A stretch of 64,000 nt of DNA, taken from the NCBI GenBank assembly GCA_010645155.1, contig CM021321.1, positions 2,844,538 through 2,908,537 of the forward strand, in the 5' to 3' direction. This stretch comes from Tigriopus japonicus. Taxonomy: Eukaryota; Arthropoda; Copepoda; Harpacticoida; Harpacticidae. The position numbers and the translations under genes are program-made. Every line of letters begins with the position of its first letter. Within the stretch, counting starts at the first letter, position 1. Positions 54,301 to 64,000 of the stretch are shown here, in pieces. The notes below the pieces were generated by a model. That model was not told the DNA's origin, searched no databases, and worked only from the letters and a program-made list of their open reading frames with translations.

Positions 54301-55970
54301 ATGACGAATCTGGAGAATCCCCCGAGCGTTTGGTCAATTTCAAGCGTTGGTTGTGGGGAATCGTGGAGAAGATGTCTCCCATGGAGAAACAGGATTTGGT
54401 CTACTTCTGGACAGGTACGGAATCATAACAAAACAAAACATATCATAACATCATCAACTAGTCTGATACACTACACACATACGTGTACTATGTTCAAGAG
54501 GAAAAGCGTGGGAGAACGAGAATCATTTGCACATTTCGCGCTCGATCGAGTTTTCCATTGGTTAACTGCTCAATTCGCTTTGATGAGAAAAGCGGATTTG
54601 CTCAATAGATAGTTAGATAGACCGCGTCCGTCGCCTCAACTCACCAATAATGCCTGACCAATGTTGCAATTGTGCAACTTTCGGCCAAAGTTCCTCAGGA
54701 GATTTTCATGGACCAGTGAACACAATTGGGGACACTCGAAAGGAGCTCCTAATGAAGAATAGATTCAGACTCTTTGGGACTTGATTGGGAGCTCGTTGTC
54801 AAAGACTCCTCGATTTGGAACTGAGTCCCATGTCGTCATTTAGATCGCTTGTTCGTTCCCTCTTTTCAAAGCCGTGCCTTTTGTACGACTTCGGTTTTCA
54901 TGCGCTCAAGTTCTGATGAACAAGTCCATTTCGAAATCAAAAGATAAATCTGATGTTTTGAACGAGTAGATCGGTGGCTATATCAAAACGTATTGCCTTT
55001 AGAGGAGCTCTGGCATGTTCAATGTTGGATAAGAGGTCATGGAACCTCCTTGTCAAAAACTTTTGATTTGGAAGGTTCTTTTACTACCACACATTTTCAC
55101 CTAAAAAGCGAAAGACTGATAAAGCATTTTTTTGTCGTTCTCTCCCCCGCACAATATTTTTAAGTCTGACTTAAGCTTGGATTTTTGAGCTTCTTTTAGC
55201 ATTTTGGTCATAAAAACTAAAGAATCTCATGGAAATGAGACCCTTGAATAACATGAGATAATTACTACCAGGAAATACAGACTAATCATGGAAATCTCGT
55301 TTCCGGGATGTCGGTGTATTTAGTGAAATTGTACCATAAACGAGTTTGTGATTTATGTCCAAAAATTGGAATGATTGACCTTCTGAAGCACTGTATCGTC
55401 TTGACATTTGGTAGTCGATAAATCTATGGCCATGAGTAAGAAGTAGGGCTCGAATTTCAACGTCATTTTTCCATGCAAAATAATCAGGTATAAACTTCGT
55501 CAAACACAAACTAGTTGATCAAAACCTCAATATAATTAAAAATTTGCCTCAAATGGGGACAACTTTGTCCTATAAAGAAAAATTGCAAAAGATTTTCTAT
55601 GTAAGTAATACCATACACTGGAATATGCCTAAAATACAGAAATGATTGATCTACTTTTGAATTCAATTATTGGCTCTGATGAATTTCTGTGAAGACAGCA
55701 GTGACCAAGGAAAAAGAATTTCAAACCTTTTCCTGGATGGAGTCTAATGTTGTTGTTGTTATGGTTGTTTCAGGTTCTCCGGCCTTGCCCGCTTCGGAAG
55801 AGGGCTTCCAGCCGATGCCTTCGGTGACGATTCGTCCGGCTGGAGACAGCCATTTGCCGTCGGCCAACACCTGCATCTCAAGGTTGTACGTGCCTCTGTA
55901 CTCGAGCAAAGCCATTCTCAGGAGTAAGTTGCTCATGGCCATTAAGACCAAGAACTTTGGCTTCGTTTAA
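39395..55970 (+). CDS. UBR5: UBR5/hyperplastic discs HECT E3 ubiquitin ligase (12 exons)
   Basis: Large nuclear HECT ubiquitin ligase recognising N-degrons and assembling ubiquitin chains (family knowledge). Exons: 39395-40070, 41172-42736, 42995-44577, 45355-46006, 46619-50243, 50317-50546, 51265-51536, 51650-51896, 53373-53533, 53649-53766, 54255-54414, 55774-55970. All junctions are GT-AG and phase-consistent; 3161 residues (human 2799). Order: [10 protein letters not shown]-terminus, Gly-rich insert, UBA (about 273-320, [18 protein letters not shown]), RCC1-like propeller segments, UBR box (about 1385-1455, CNDTCSFTW...CRTCG...[13 protein letters not shown] Cys/His pattern), long acidic tract (about 1793-1907), MLLE/PABC domain (KITGMLLE at 2734), HECT (about 2824-3161). 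Catalytic Cys3130 (NTCISRLY) is 31 residues from the end, exactly as in human. Extra length comes from Gly/Ser-rich low-complexity inserts. The start ATG opens an exon with the conserved N-terminal motif. Confidence 0.97.
40071..41171. repeat. UBR5 intron 1 with MITE-like remnants
   Basis: A 1.1 kb intron. About 40560-40645 carries a relative of the 27.2 kb repeat (CACAAAACCGGTGTATTG, CCAACCAAGCGG). From 40740 to 40990 there is sequence reminiscent of the 37.15 kb MITE (TTTCAAATTTCAGTTCAATC, TTGTCGGAGCC). No coding sequence is seen. Confidence 0.4.
51897..53372. other. UBR5 intron 8, no feature recognised
   Basis: A 1476-nt AT-rich intron between the exon ending VVDAENK and the exon starting ETSAQLF. 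No repeat or coding sequence is recognised. Confidence 0.5.
53767..54254. repeat. UBR5 intron 10 with MITE-like sequence
   Basis: Bases 53890-54070 contain CGTATTTCAATTTTCAACTC and a downstream GAGAGAGCATAACTCTGG stretch resembling the 37.15 kb MITE. Ends are not defined. Confidence 0.35.
54415..55773. other. UBR5 intron 11, no feature recognised
   Basis: A 1359-nt intron before the exon that carries the catalytic cysteine. No repeat or gene is recognised. Confidence 0.45.
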
Positions 55971-56075
55971 AAACTGCAGGAGACAAGACCAATGACGAGG
56001 ATGACGTGTCAACGGATGAGAGGGTCAAGAAGCTCAAGTAAAGAGATCTTTCGAAATTGTGTGTAAAGAAATGGA

Positions 56076-56081
56076 AATAAA
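56076..56081 (+). terminator. UBR5 polyadenylation signal
   Basis: An AATAAA hexamer about 105 bases after the UBR5 stop codon, in an A-rich stretch followed by a T-rich region, the expected arrangement for 3' end formation. Confidence 0.6.
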
Positions 56082-56567
56082 AAGAATCAATTCAATCAAT
56101 TATGAATGGTTTGCTTGTTCATCTTTGTTTTTGTTTTTCCTTCAAAAAAAAGTGGTATCATTGTTTGTCGAACTAGAGCACTATGTCGAACAAGAGTTTT
56201 TTTAGTAAACGTCACCCACGTTCAAATTAGCGCCATCTGCCGTTCAAAAGGCACGGCCTTTACTAAGTGCTAGTTCTAAACTTACGATAAAAAGGATCTT
56301 GAACTTCAGGGAACACATGAACTCCCCCTTTGATGTGCAAGAGCTACAGATCACTAACAAAAGCAAAGAAAGAGTTTTTTTTTGCATTTATTCAAATACG
56401 AGAGTAATGCGAGTGTAGGCATAGAGAGATGGCCAATAAAAAATGAGCGAGCAGGATAGGAGAGAAGAGAGTGGACAAAAATGCCAACATTGTTTTCTGT
56501 CCTGGTTTTCCTTAATGGCTATCAGGCAAGATTCCCAGAGGTCTGGATTTGGAAGATCTCTGATTAG
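56082..56567. other. intergenic, no gene seen
   Basis: Spacer 3' of UBR5 with no recognised coding or repeat content. Confidence 0.4.
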
Positions 56568-57059
56568 TAGGGACGGTCAAAAAGTGTAAAAAGATTTTTG
56601 GTAACAAACACATTTATTTGCCTTTTTGCATTTTTCGCCTTTATTTGCACGATTTTTTTTTTACGAATTCGGCCTAAAGTGAACAAATTGTTGAGAGTTT
56701 GCTATTTCTTCTTTGCGAATGTGTACGTTTGGAAGATTTTTTATTACAAATTTGAAAACTAAATCTGATTTTACGACTCCCAGTGTAGGCTAGTAAAGTA
56801 TTGATTACTACTACTTCAATATCTAAATTTTGCTCTTCAAGATTGAAAAATAACAAGCAGACAACAAGAAAGTATCTGAAGCTTTCATTTCAGAAATTTC
56901 CGTTTTTTCTGCGAATTTTTTAAATTCTATTTGCGCTTTTTTGGTTTTATTTGCGCTTTTGACCTTTTTCTGCATTTTATTTTACGATTCTGGGCTGATT
57001 TTTGTGCAACTTTTGGTAACTAAAAGCTTCTTTAGATTTGCACTTTTTGCCCGTCCCTA
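56568..57059. mobile_element. MITE with TAGGGACGG ends
   Basis: Starts TAGGGACGGTCAAAAAGTGT and ends GCACTTTTTGCCCGTCCCTA, inverted relatives. The interior is rich in TTATTTGC/TTTTTGC motifs. A second member lies at about 59158-59977 and an isolated end (CCGTCCCTA) near 61219. No target duplication is obvious; the flanks TGATTAG and its complement extend the inverted repeat instead. Non-coding, hAT-like by its ends only. Confidence 0.65.
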
Positions 57060-57769
57060 ATCATCATACTTTTGGACCTTACGTAATTGGCAGTGTCTTT
57101 CAAAACTTGGCTTTTTAGAGGGTTTTTTTACTTCCTTAAAAAACAGCCACGAATATAAGGGTATTTTGTGAAGTGATGTTGGCTTTTTGCATGTTTCAGA
57201 TAGAGTGGGGATTTTTGAAAGACCTTAATGCTTTAGTTAATGGCAAAAGCCTTTTTTTTATTTCTGGGCCGACCAGAGAAAAATCTAATCTAACCCACTA
57301 AATTCGTCCCGTAATTTAAAGCTCGCATGCTCTTTTTCAACTTGATCAAATGAACTTTTTTGTCAGTTTGAGTAGAATAGTTTGAAGCAAAGAGTAAAGT
57401 AAGTGGAGGTTTTAGTCGGTACCAGCACATTAATGGAGATTGTGAAAGACTAGCCAAAAGCTGCTATTTTTTGCTTCAGCATGAGGAGCCAAAGTTTGGA
57501 GTCGATTCTCCTGAAAATTGACGAACTAACGAAAGTGAAAAGTGAGAGGTGTTTTCAGCAATGCCTTCAAAACACGTTAGACCATGGCCATCATATCACC
57601 TATTTTCCACTTTTAGATCGACACACGATTATAATTTTATGCGGTTTAAAACAATAACATGATTTATCGTGAAAGCCTTTGTCGTGGTTTAGTTTTTCAC
57701 ATTTAAAATTGAAAAAGGCCGTAGTTTTTCCCACTTTTCGATAATCTATCGAGTTTGGGGGTAAAAAAC
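57060..57769. other. intergenic, no gene seen
   Basis: AT-rich spacer with no recognised coding or repeat content. Confidence 0.35.
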
Positions 57770-58270
57770 GTCCGGTAACTGGCAGACATGGTTGACATTG
57801 ACATAAATTCTTAACTATGAAGGATATTAAACTGAAATTTTGTTATAAAGAAGAGATACTAGAGTTTTTCCATCTCTTTCACTAGCGATCACGGCCTCAA
57901 TCCGAGGCCTCAAGGAGGCCCAGTCATGAGCCTCCCACTCCCTGACAATGGAAGCTTTGAGTGACAAAATTTGCTGCTTGGAGCCCACATGATCATCTCC
58001 CACCGATGGGGCCTTTTTATTTCAGATCAGGCACACAGATTCTGGCACCGTCATATTTCATTTTAACTGAGGTCCAATTCTTGATGGACGGCGTTCCTGA
58101 TGGTCTTGTAATCGGCCTCAAAGTGCTAGGAGAGTCTGTTCATGTTGATTGTGGGGTCTTTGTCGCTGGTGCTCTGGAGGTCATCAAGGAAGGCTTTCTT
58201 GGGTTTCTTGTTGTGTCCTCCACATCCAGTTGCCCTCTGCAAAATCAACCCAGACGATCCGAGCTAACTC
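57770..58270 (-). pseudogene. internally deleted mariner-like transposase relic
   Basis: The minus strand reads KKPKKAFLDDLQSTSDKDPT, INMNRLS, a stop, then ADYKTIRNAVHQELDLS, matching the N-terminal helix-turn-helix region of mariner/maT-type transposases. After a frame change the next recognisable block is LKASIVREWEAHDWASLRPR then IEAVIAS, the family C-terminus. The D,D catalytic core between them is absent. TGTCTGCCAGTTACCGGACG near 57770-57790 (minus strand) may belong to the terminal repeat. Non-functional. Assignment rests on the motif pattern only. Confidence 0.6.
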
Positions 58271-59157
58271 TAGATAGCCCGAATGTTAAATGTTAAAATG
58301 TTAACTTTTGTTTGCTTGATTTGGGCATGGAGAAGGCCGTGGACTAGTTGCAGTTGGGCTTGTTGTGGCTTGCTAAGATTTTCAGCTGCAGTTTCATGTT
58401 TAAAAGCGAATACAAGAGCAACGTCTCTAATGCAATCTAAATTCAGAATTTGAAAGTCATAAGTTCATGTAAATCATATATTTTTTTCCCTTACCGACAT
58501 CGAAATTCATTCCCCTTTTCAGTTTCAACCAAATTTGCAAAGATCTAGTTTTTTTTACATGGGAACAAACCACCGACACTTTTGAGGCACCGACTGGGTT
58601 CCATGGATGTGATGAAATTGTGCTAAAATACGGAAAACTATTGCCAACATTCATTACACGCTTATCTGCACTTGTTAAGGAGCACACACTATTTCTTCAT
58701 CAGTGTTAAAAGTGCTTTGTCAACGCAAACTGCTTGCTTCATTCTTCATTAAGTTGGCGGCGTTTTATTTTTGGAGGCTTTGCCCATCTTTTGAAGCCGC
58801 TTCCATTTTCATAATCAAGATTGAGGAGGAGGCTGGAATTGATTATGACAACTGAACAAAAGGGAGAAATTCATCATTGTCTCACAGAAAACTGATCAGA
58901 TTGGGCAAAGAAATTCGCAGAATGTCTATTCCGCCAATCTCGGATCGACAGAACTTGAAAGGAACAACGTAATTCATCTGTTTTTGCTCTAATGGAAATT
59001 TTTGGATAAGGCTGGGTCCCAGGCCAAAAAAATCGCGTTTGGGTCTTGACTCAAGAAATGGCTCTAAAAGTATAATCAACTTAAAAAATATAATAATACT
59101 AAATATAATAAAGGTAAGGTAAAAAAGGGACGGTAACGGTTAAGGTTAGGTAAAAAA
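58271..59157. other. intergenic, no gene seen
   Basis: Spacer with no recognised coding content. The distal part (59100-59157) is a short AGGTAA-rich low-complexity run leading into the next repeat. Confidence 0.35.
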
Positions 59158-59977
59158 AGGACGGGCAAATAAACATAGGCTTTTAGTTACTAAGAGGTGC
59201 ACAAAAACCAACCCAAAGTTGCAAAATAAAGTGCAGGAAAAGGTCGAAATCGCAAATAAACTCCACAAATCGCAAAACAACAAAACAAATTTCGCTTTCA
59301 TAAAGCCTTACATATTTTCTTGTCTTCTTCATTTTTGAATTTTGAAAAGCTAAATTTTAGGGATTGATGTTGTTAACCAAACATAACAAAACAACCATAC
59401 GCAACCCAACACGGGGTTGCGTATTTTAAAGATTCCCAAAAATAGATTTCGTGTGCGAAATAAAGTTTTTTTTAATGCTTTGATTAAGCTTTATGGAAAA
59501 GGTAAGCAAAGTGGTTAGAATATAAAAATTCTCTCGATTTGGTATTTACAATAAAAGTTGGATAAAAAATACCCGATATAAAGATACCTTCAATCGTTTT
59601 TCTATCGTAAAAACTTAACTGAAAAGAATTGTAAGAAAATAAAATGTTACTTTTGACGTACAACATTGTTATTTTCAGGTACAATTGCGCTCTCAAAATA
59701 TGAGAAGACCAGTTATCATTGAGATTTCCGCTATTGTTATTGCATTTCTGGAGATTGCCTGAACTTTTGGGATGTGTGTTGAATAATATATAATTTTCAA
59801 ATCAGAAAAAAACCTTTCAATAACTGACATTTTTTAAAAATAGATAGCATATTTTCAGCAATTTGAAAGCTTTGGCCAAATTTGCGAAAAAGGGGCAAAT
59901 AAAGGCGGAAAAGTGCAAAAAGGCAAAAAAATCGCATATTTTACCAAAAATATTTTTGCGCTTTTTGCCCGTCCCTA
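59158..59977. mobile_element. second GGGACGG-family element, ~820 bp
   Basis: The left end reads AGGACGGGCAAATAAACATA and the right end GCGCTTTTTGCCCGTCCCTA, inverted with interior GCAAATAAA/TTTGCG motifs like the copy at 56568. TTTTAGTTACTAA and GTGCAnAAAA blocks are shared in inverted orientation with the right part of that copy. Non-coding; exact left border uncertain. Confidence 0.55.
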
Positions 59978-60739
59978 ATAGTCAAATTCAGTTGCCTTTT
60001 ACAGTGGCTTTTATTAGAGAGTCTATTGGCTATTTGATTCACCTCGCTTTTCCATTGCCATATTTGGATTTGCTGATACTTTTTGCCGTTCAAAAAAGGG
60101 GCATTTTCTATTTTAAATATGTTTTGCTAAATAAAAGCAGTTTTACTGAAATTCCACATCCCACTAAAGCGGTCGACAAAAATATTTTCTTGTTGCACCT
60201 GGACTTATTCAAGAAAGACAACATTTTGGTTTAAAAACTGTTTTAAGAGTGTTAATCCCTTCATTTAAGGGCTGGAAAATACTCCGGTTGTGTCGAAAAG
60301 TTAAAGGGTAAAATAACCCGAGTGTGGACTCATTGAAGCAACAACTGCACATGATGACATTGATTCCCATTTTTTTTAGAACACAATTTGTTTCCAAATC
60401 ATTAAGGCACTTTTGTCACGGGTGTTGTAAATTAGAGTTACAGAACATGGAAGATATGAAAAGGTTTCTTTCGATTAAACATTTTAGGGCCGAACTTTGT
60501 ACTAATTGGTTTAGTAAGATTTACACTACTTTTGTTCGTTCCAGTTTGTGGAACTATCGGAGAGCACGGAAGGATCAGAGAAACCTTCCTGTACCAACTG
60601 GATTCGTTAACTGATGCTATGCATGATTAGGTGTCAGGTGAAATACAATTTTCGTTTCCAACATCAGTTACAGTGCCTCCAGATAAATGAAGGGAAAAGC
60701 GCCACTATTTTTCAAAAACGCTCTATTAACTACATAGAG
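59978..60739. other. intergenic, no gene seen
   Basis: AT-rich spacer with short unrelated open frames. Confidence 0.35.
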
Positions 60740-60982
60740 CAAGGGTCGGCAACCACTTTTGTGTCAAGGTCCACTAAATTTGATTATTTGTTGACAGGGG
60801 CCCACCAAAAAGACGTTGGTGGGGCCCATAAGTTAACGATCTAAGTGCTTTGGGCCCACGAGAACAGTACTAAGGATGTCTCGCGGGCCCACTATTTTGG
60901 ACTTTTTCAATAGCTCCTGGGCCCACCAAAGACCACTATTGGGCCCACATGTGGGCCGCGACCCACCAGTTGCCTACCCCTG
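60740..60982. mobile_element. hAT MITE, CAGGGGTCGGCAACC family
   Basis: Ends CAAGGGTCGGCAACC and GTTGCCTACCCCTG are inverted. Flanking octamers ACATAGAG and ATTTAGAG agree at 6 of 8 positions. The interior is rich in GGGCCCAC and is collinear with the 32651 copy. Confidence 0.8.
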
Positions 60983-63100
60983 ATTTAGAGTGTCCAAACC
61001 TATCCTGCCAATCAGACCCCAAGAAGCAGAATTTACTACATATGGAATCAAACTTTTCGCGCAAACTACACCCCAAAAGGCGCAAGATTGGAGCGAAAGC
61101 GCAAAAGACTCTGGATAGGAGAGCCTACTTATGTAACGCGTTCGCGACGATTTTGCACTTTTTGGGGTTTCAAAACGGTCACAACTTAATTGTGACACTG
61201 CATGTGTTACAATCTAACCGTCCCTAGCTGGTAATCGCCTATCGCTACAATTAGTTTCCTGAAACAAAATTCACCTTTTTTGCATCATTTAAATGGCTTT
61301 TTTCTTTTTTGTCCAAGCAACATTTGGCCCTGAACAGCATTTTGAAAGTGCGCCTGGCTTGAGTCTAGCTTGGATTCAACTACCCAATCCAAATCTCAAA
61401 TGGAAACGTCCAACTTGGATTTTAAGCGCCAACAAGTTGTTCCATGTCCGATGTAGAAATTCCAATGGACATAGCTCAAAGAAGAAATTCTGGTGCAAAG
61501 AACAGCAAAGCAAAGGACACTCAGTTTCGTCATTGAATCAAGGTTCTATAATAAAGAGAATGATGAAACAAAGACTTTCTCACTTATTTTGCCAGTCCAC
61601 AATGAGCGAATAAAAACAAGAAGGGTTGTTGTCAAGTTTCACGAAGATTTTACCCTTTGTCCCTCATTTGTCTGCAAACGAGACTTTTTCTGAAGCACCT
61701 GAATCAGAGATAAAGAGACATACTGTATATGACAAAGTTCTTAACTCTGGTTCAAGTTGGTTCTTGAGTTCCCATTGTTGGCTACTTGGTAGGGAAGCTC
61801 GTTTGTTCCAGAGTTGGATTTCACTAGCGGAACAAGCCTCTGCCTCTACGTAAACTGCGCTTGAATCGCGGCGCTATTCTTCCCTTGGGAGAGCCAAACG
61901 TTCGCTCGTTCGTTCGTTGGTGCCATCCATTTTTTCCTCCTCTTTCCATGGATGAAGAGAAGGACTTCCAAAGGGAGAAGAATAGGAAGATTTATGCTTG
62001 CTTTGAGAGTTACTCTTCCAGTTCCTCTTCAGTGGAGACACAGAGCTCAAGCATTTTCATGCATCTTTACCGCAAGTTTGCTCTGGGATTGACCGATTAA
62101 AGGTGAACCTATAAGACATCTCGTCCGGAAAGTCTTTTTTCTAACTCTTGACAAATACGTCAGTCAAAAAAGTAATTATCTCGTGTCCTTAGTAAGTAAT
62201 TAGCATAGACAGAGGATTGGTTAAATGGGTTATGACTTGTGACAACGAAGCAAGCTTTCCAGCTTTATCGTTGATGATTAAGATGTTACGAAAGGTCAGT
62301 AATTAGTGACTTTAATTATTTTTGGAATACTCTTGAAATAATTAGTAGAAGCATGCTTTTCAGGATTGTCTATTTGTACTATTTAAAGTGGGGTGTTTAT
62401 AATCTAATTAATTTGAAATACCAAGGATATTTTCCAAACCTGATCTGAAGTGTTAATTGTTGCTTGTAGATCCAACGACATTAAATGATGTAAACGTGTA
62501 GTAGGAAGTTTGCACTTTTACAAATGGCGCAATAAGTGTTGTTTAGGCGATAGGTTTAAAAAACATGTTTATGCCTTTTTGTAAGTTTTTGTCCCAGTTT
62601 AAAAATGTTCACCAATGAACAATAAACACGTTCCATAACTCTCTCTTCAGCAATGGAAAGATAAGCCTGATATAGCATAACGCGCTTTAATGAACAATCG
62701 GAAACAGTTTTCCAACATGATCCAATCAATCCGGATACATTGATTTTTTTTTGTTCAGAAACCATAATGCCTCACAATTATGGGTGTAAAATAGCATATT
62801 GTTTATTTCAGGTTTCCAGGGTGATTAACCAGCATGAATATTACTTTGGGAGAAAAAGAACAACTGGCTTCCATTTACCTACAGGTAAGTGGAATATTGA
62901 ATATGCAAAAAACGACCAAAAGACCATTATTTCCGGGACAATGAACCAATAGCCTTCAAAAACTCGCGTGATCGTCGTTGAGCCTACTTAACTGGCATGT
63001 CTCAAATTTTTTGGCACAAAACGAGCATGAACACCCCTTTCAACCTATCAAACCTAGCAATAAATCATTTAAAAGAGAGCCTTAAAATTCATTAATAGTA
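60983..63100. other. intergenic, no gene recognised
   Basis: Includes an isolated CCGTCCCTA end near 61219 and several unassigned open frames (61293-61613, 61861-62100, 62740-62952) with no recognised domains. Upstream exons of the receptor gene could lie here but I cannot identify one. Confidence 0.35.
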
Positions 63101-63355
63101 ATGCAACTAATTCTAAAGACGACCCGGATGGCTTTCTTTCAGAACTTTTGCTTGGGCCTCGTGACAGTGTTCACGATCCTCGGGAATGGCTTCATCATCT
63201 TGTGCATCTCCCTGCATCGCGTGCTCCAACGGCCTTCTCACATCTTCATAGCCTCGTTGGCCTCCACAGACCTTCTTCTGGGTCTGACAGTTATGACACC
63301 TAGATTGATCTCCGAGCTCATTCAAAAGTGGATTTTTGGCTTTAGACTTTGCCAG
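63101..63355 (+). CDS. class A GPCR, TM1-TM2 exon (partial gene)
   Basis: The exon encodes the first two transmembrane helices of a rhodopsin-class receptor. TM1 has ILGNGFIILCI with the conserved Asn (residue 29 if counted from the ATG at 63101). TM2 has SLASTDLLLGL with the conserved Asp57. The extracellular loop WIFGFRLCQ carries the conserved Trp77 and the Cys84 that normally pairs with loop 2. The exon ends at a GTAAGA donor (63356), phase 0, and the rest of the receptor is beyond the window. The N-terminus is only about 17 residues from this ATG. A strong acceptor CTTTCTTTCAG at 63132-63142, also phase 0, suggests the exon may really begin at 63143 with an unseen upstream exon. The pattern resembles amine-like receptors, but ligand class cannot be assigned. 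Confidence 0.78.
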
Positions 63356-64000
63356 GTAAGAGAGATGACGAGGATGAACCCAGAGCGCCTCTTTGGTCGA
63401 AATATCAATTTTGCCGTCGGGTTATGACGGAGATTTCCAAAATTCATTGGATTGAACGCAACTAACTGAGATTGAGTCCAACAAGTAAAAAAAGAAATTA
63501 AAAACGGATTTTTTATCCTTTTTGTTGTAAATCTTTTCGATCTTTGGTGGGCCGTGTTCGAACCGTAGATGTCCATGGTTATGGGTTTACGACTAGGGAT
63601 CGGGAAAAATACATATTTTCTTGAGGTTGGAGAAAAGTTATTTTGTAAAGAAACTATGCACAATTACTTGATATATCAAAATAAATGCAATACAAAGGAA
63701 AGGACATCATCAGATATGTTGATCTAACGTGCTGTACAGGGTGTAGCCTCTGAATTGATACGTGGTTTTCGAATTGTAACTCACTTAATATTCATTAAAC
63801 CTCGATCAGTTGAGGTCTTGATACATTGAAAGTAGCATATGTCTTCCCCTTCAGAATGGACGAAACACATTCATCCTCGCCCTGAAAAATGAGAAAAGGC
63901 TTTTTCACAATTACTTTGGACAAGCCCTGCATATGATCAGAAGCCCCATCTTTTTGGAAGAGCAAGGAAGTTTAGAGACCATTTTTCAATTGGAAAATTG
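63356..64000. other. intron of the receptor gene, window end
   Basis: Intron sequence after the GPCR exon. An acceptor-like CCCCTTCAG at 63846-63854 is followed by an open frame to the window end, but its translation is not hydrophobic and does not look like TM3, so I do not call it an exon. Confidence 0.4.

Noticed and set aside
63855..64000. Second GPCR exon after a CCCCTTCAG acceptor
   Set aside because: The open frame is polar and lacks the hydrophobic TM3 and DRY features, so it is probably intron sequence or another reading.
1..64000. tRNA, rRNA or a prokaryote-like gene cluster
   Set aside because: I found no cloverleaf with a GGTTCGA-type T-arm and no operon layout. All confident genes are spliced eukaryotic genes or retroelements.

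Overview
This is a eukaryotic nuclear window. The genes are split by GT-AG introns, exons are GC-richer than the AT-rich intergenic DNA, and transposon debris is abundant. The protein families (UBR5/hyd, DFCP1/ZFYVE1, a Gq-type G-alpha, a rhodopsin-class receptor), compact exons and retroelement types suggest an arthropod. A crustacean such as a copepod is my inference, not something the sequence proves.

Layout. 1.2-2.2 kb, minus strand: ribose-5-phosphate isomerase in three exons. 3.6-6.0 kb, minus strand: a ZFYVE1/DFCP1 orthologue with an N-terminal P-loop NTPase domain and two FYVE fingers. 6.8-13.2 kb: nested mobile DNA, with a ~1.1 kb TIR element, two related non-LTR reverse transcriptases and hAT-type MITEs. 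14.6-15.8 kb, plus strand: a divergent G-alpha gene with a non-canonical C-terminus. 16.1-18.1 kb: more retroelement and MITE pieces. 20.3-31.8 kb, plus strand: a Gq-class G-alpha gene whose last 83-nt exon lies beyond a ~10.5 kb intron full of transposons. That intron holds a degenerate EEP/RT retroelement, two MITEs with perfect 8-bp target duplications, and a foldback element with a perfect 9-bp duplication. 32-39 kb: intergenic, with a MITE, a long inverted repeat and an RT relic. 39.4-56.0 kb, plus strand: a complete 12-exon UBR5/hyd HECT E3 ligase gene (3161 codons plus stop, fully phase-consistent). 56-61 kb: MITEs and a mariner-like transposase relic. 63.1 kb, plus strand: the first transmembrane exon of a class A GPCR running off the window.

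The genes are unrelated housekeeping and signalling genes, not an operon-like system. The two G-alpha genes are same-strand neighbours sharing one unusual structure: one large exon, then an 83-nt terminal exon split at the same phase-1 site in the TCAT codon context. They look like a local paralogous pair with very different receptor-coupling tails. Most remaining structure is explained by layered transposon insertions, several datable relative to each other by nesting.
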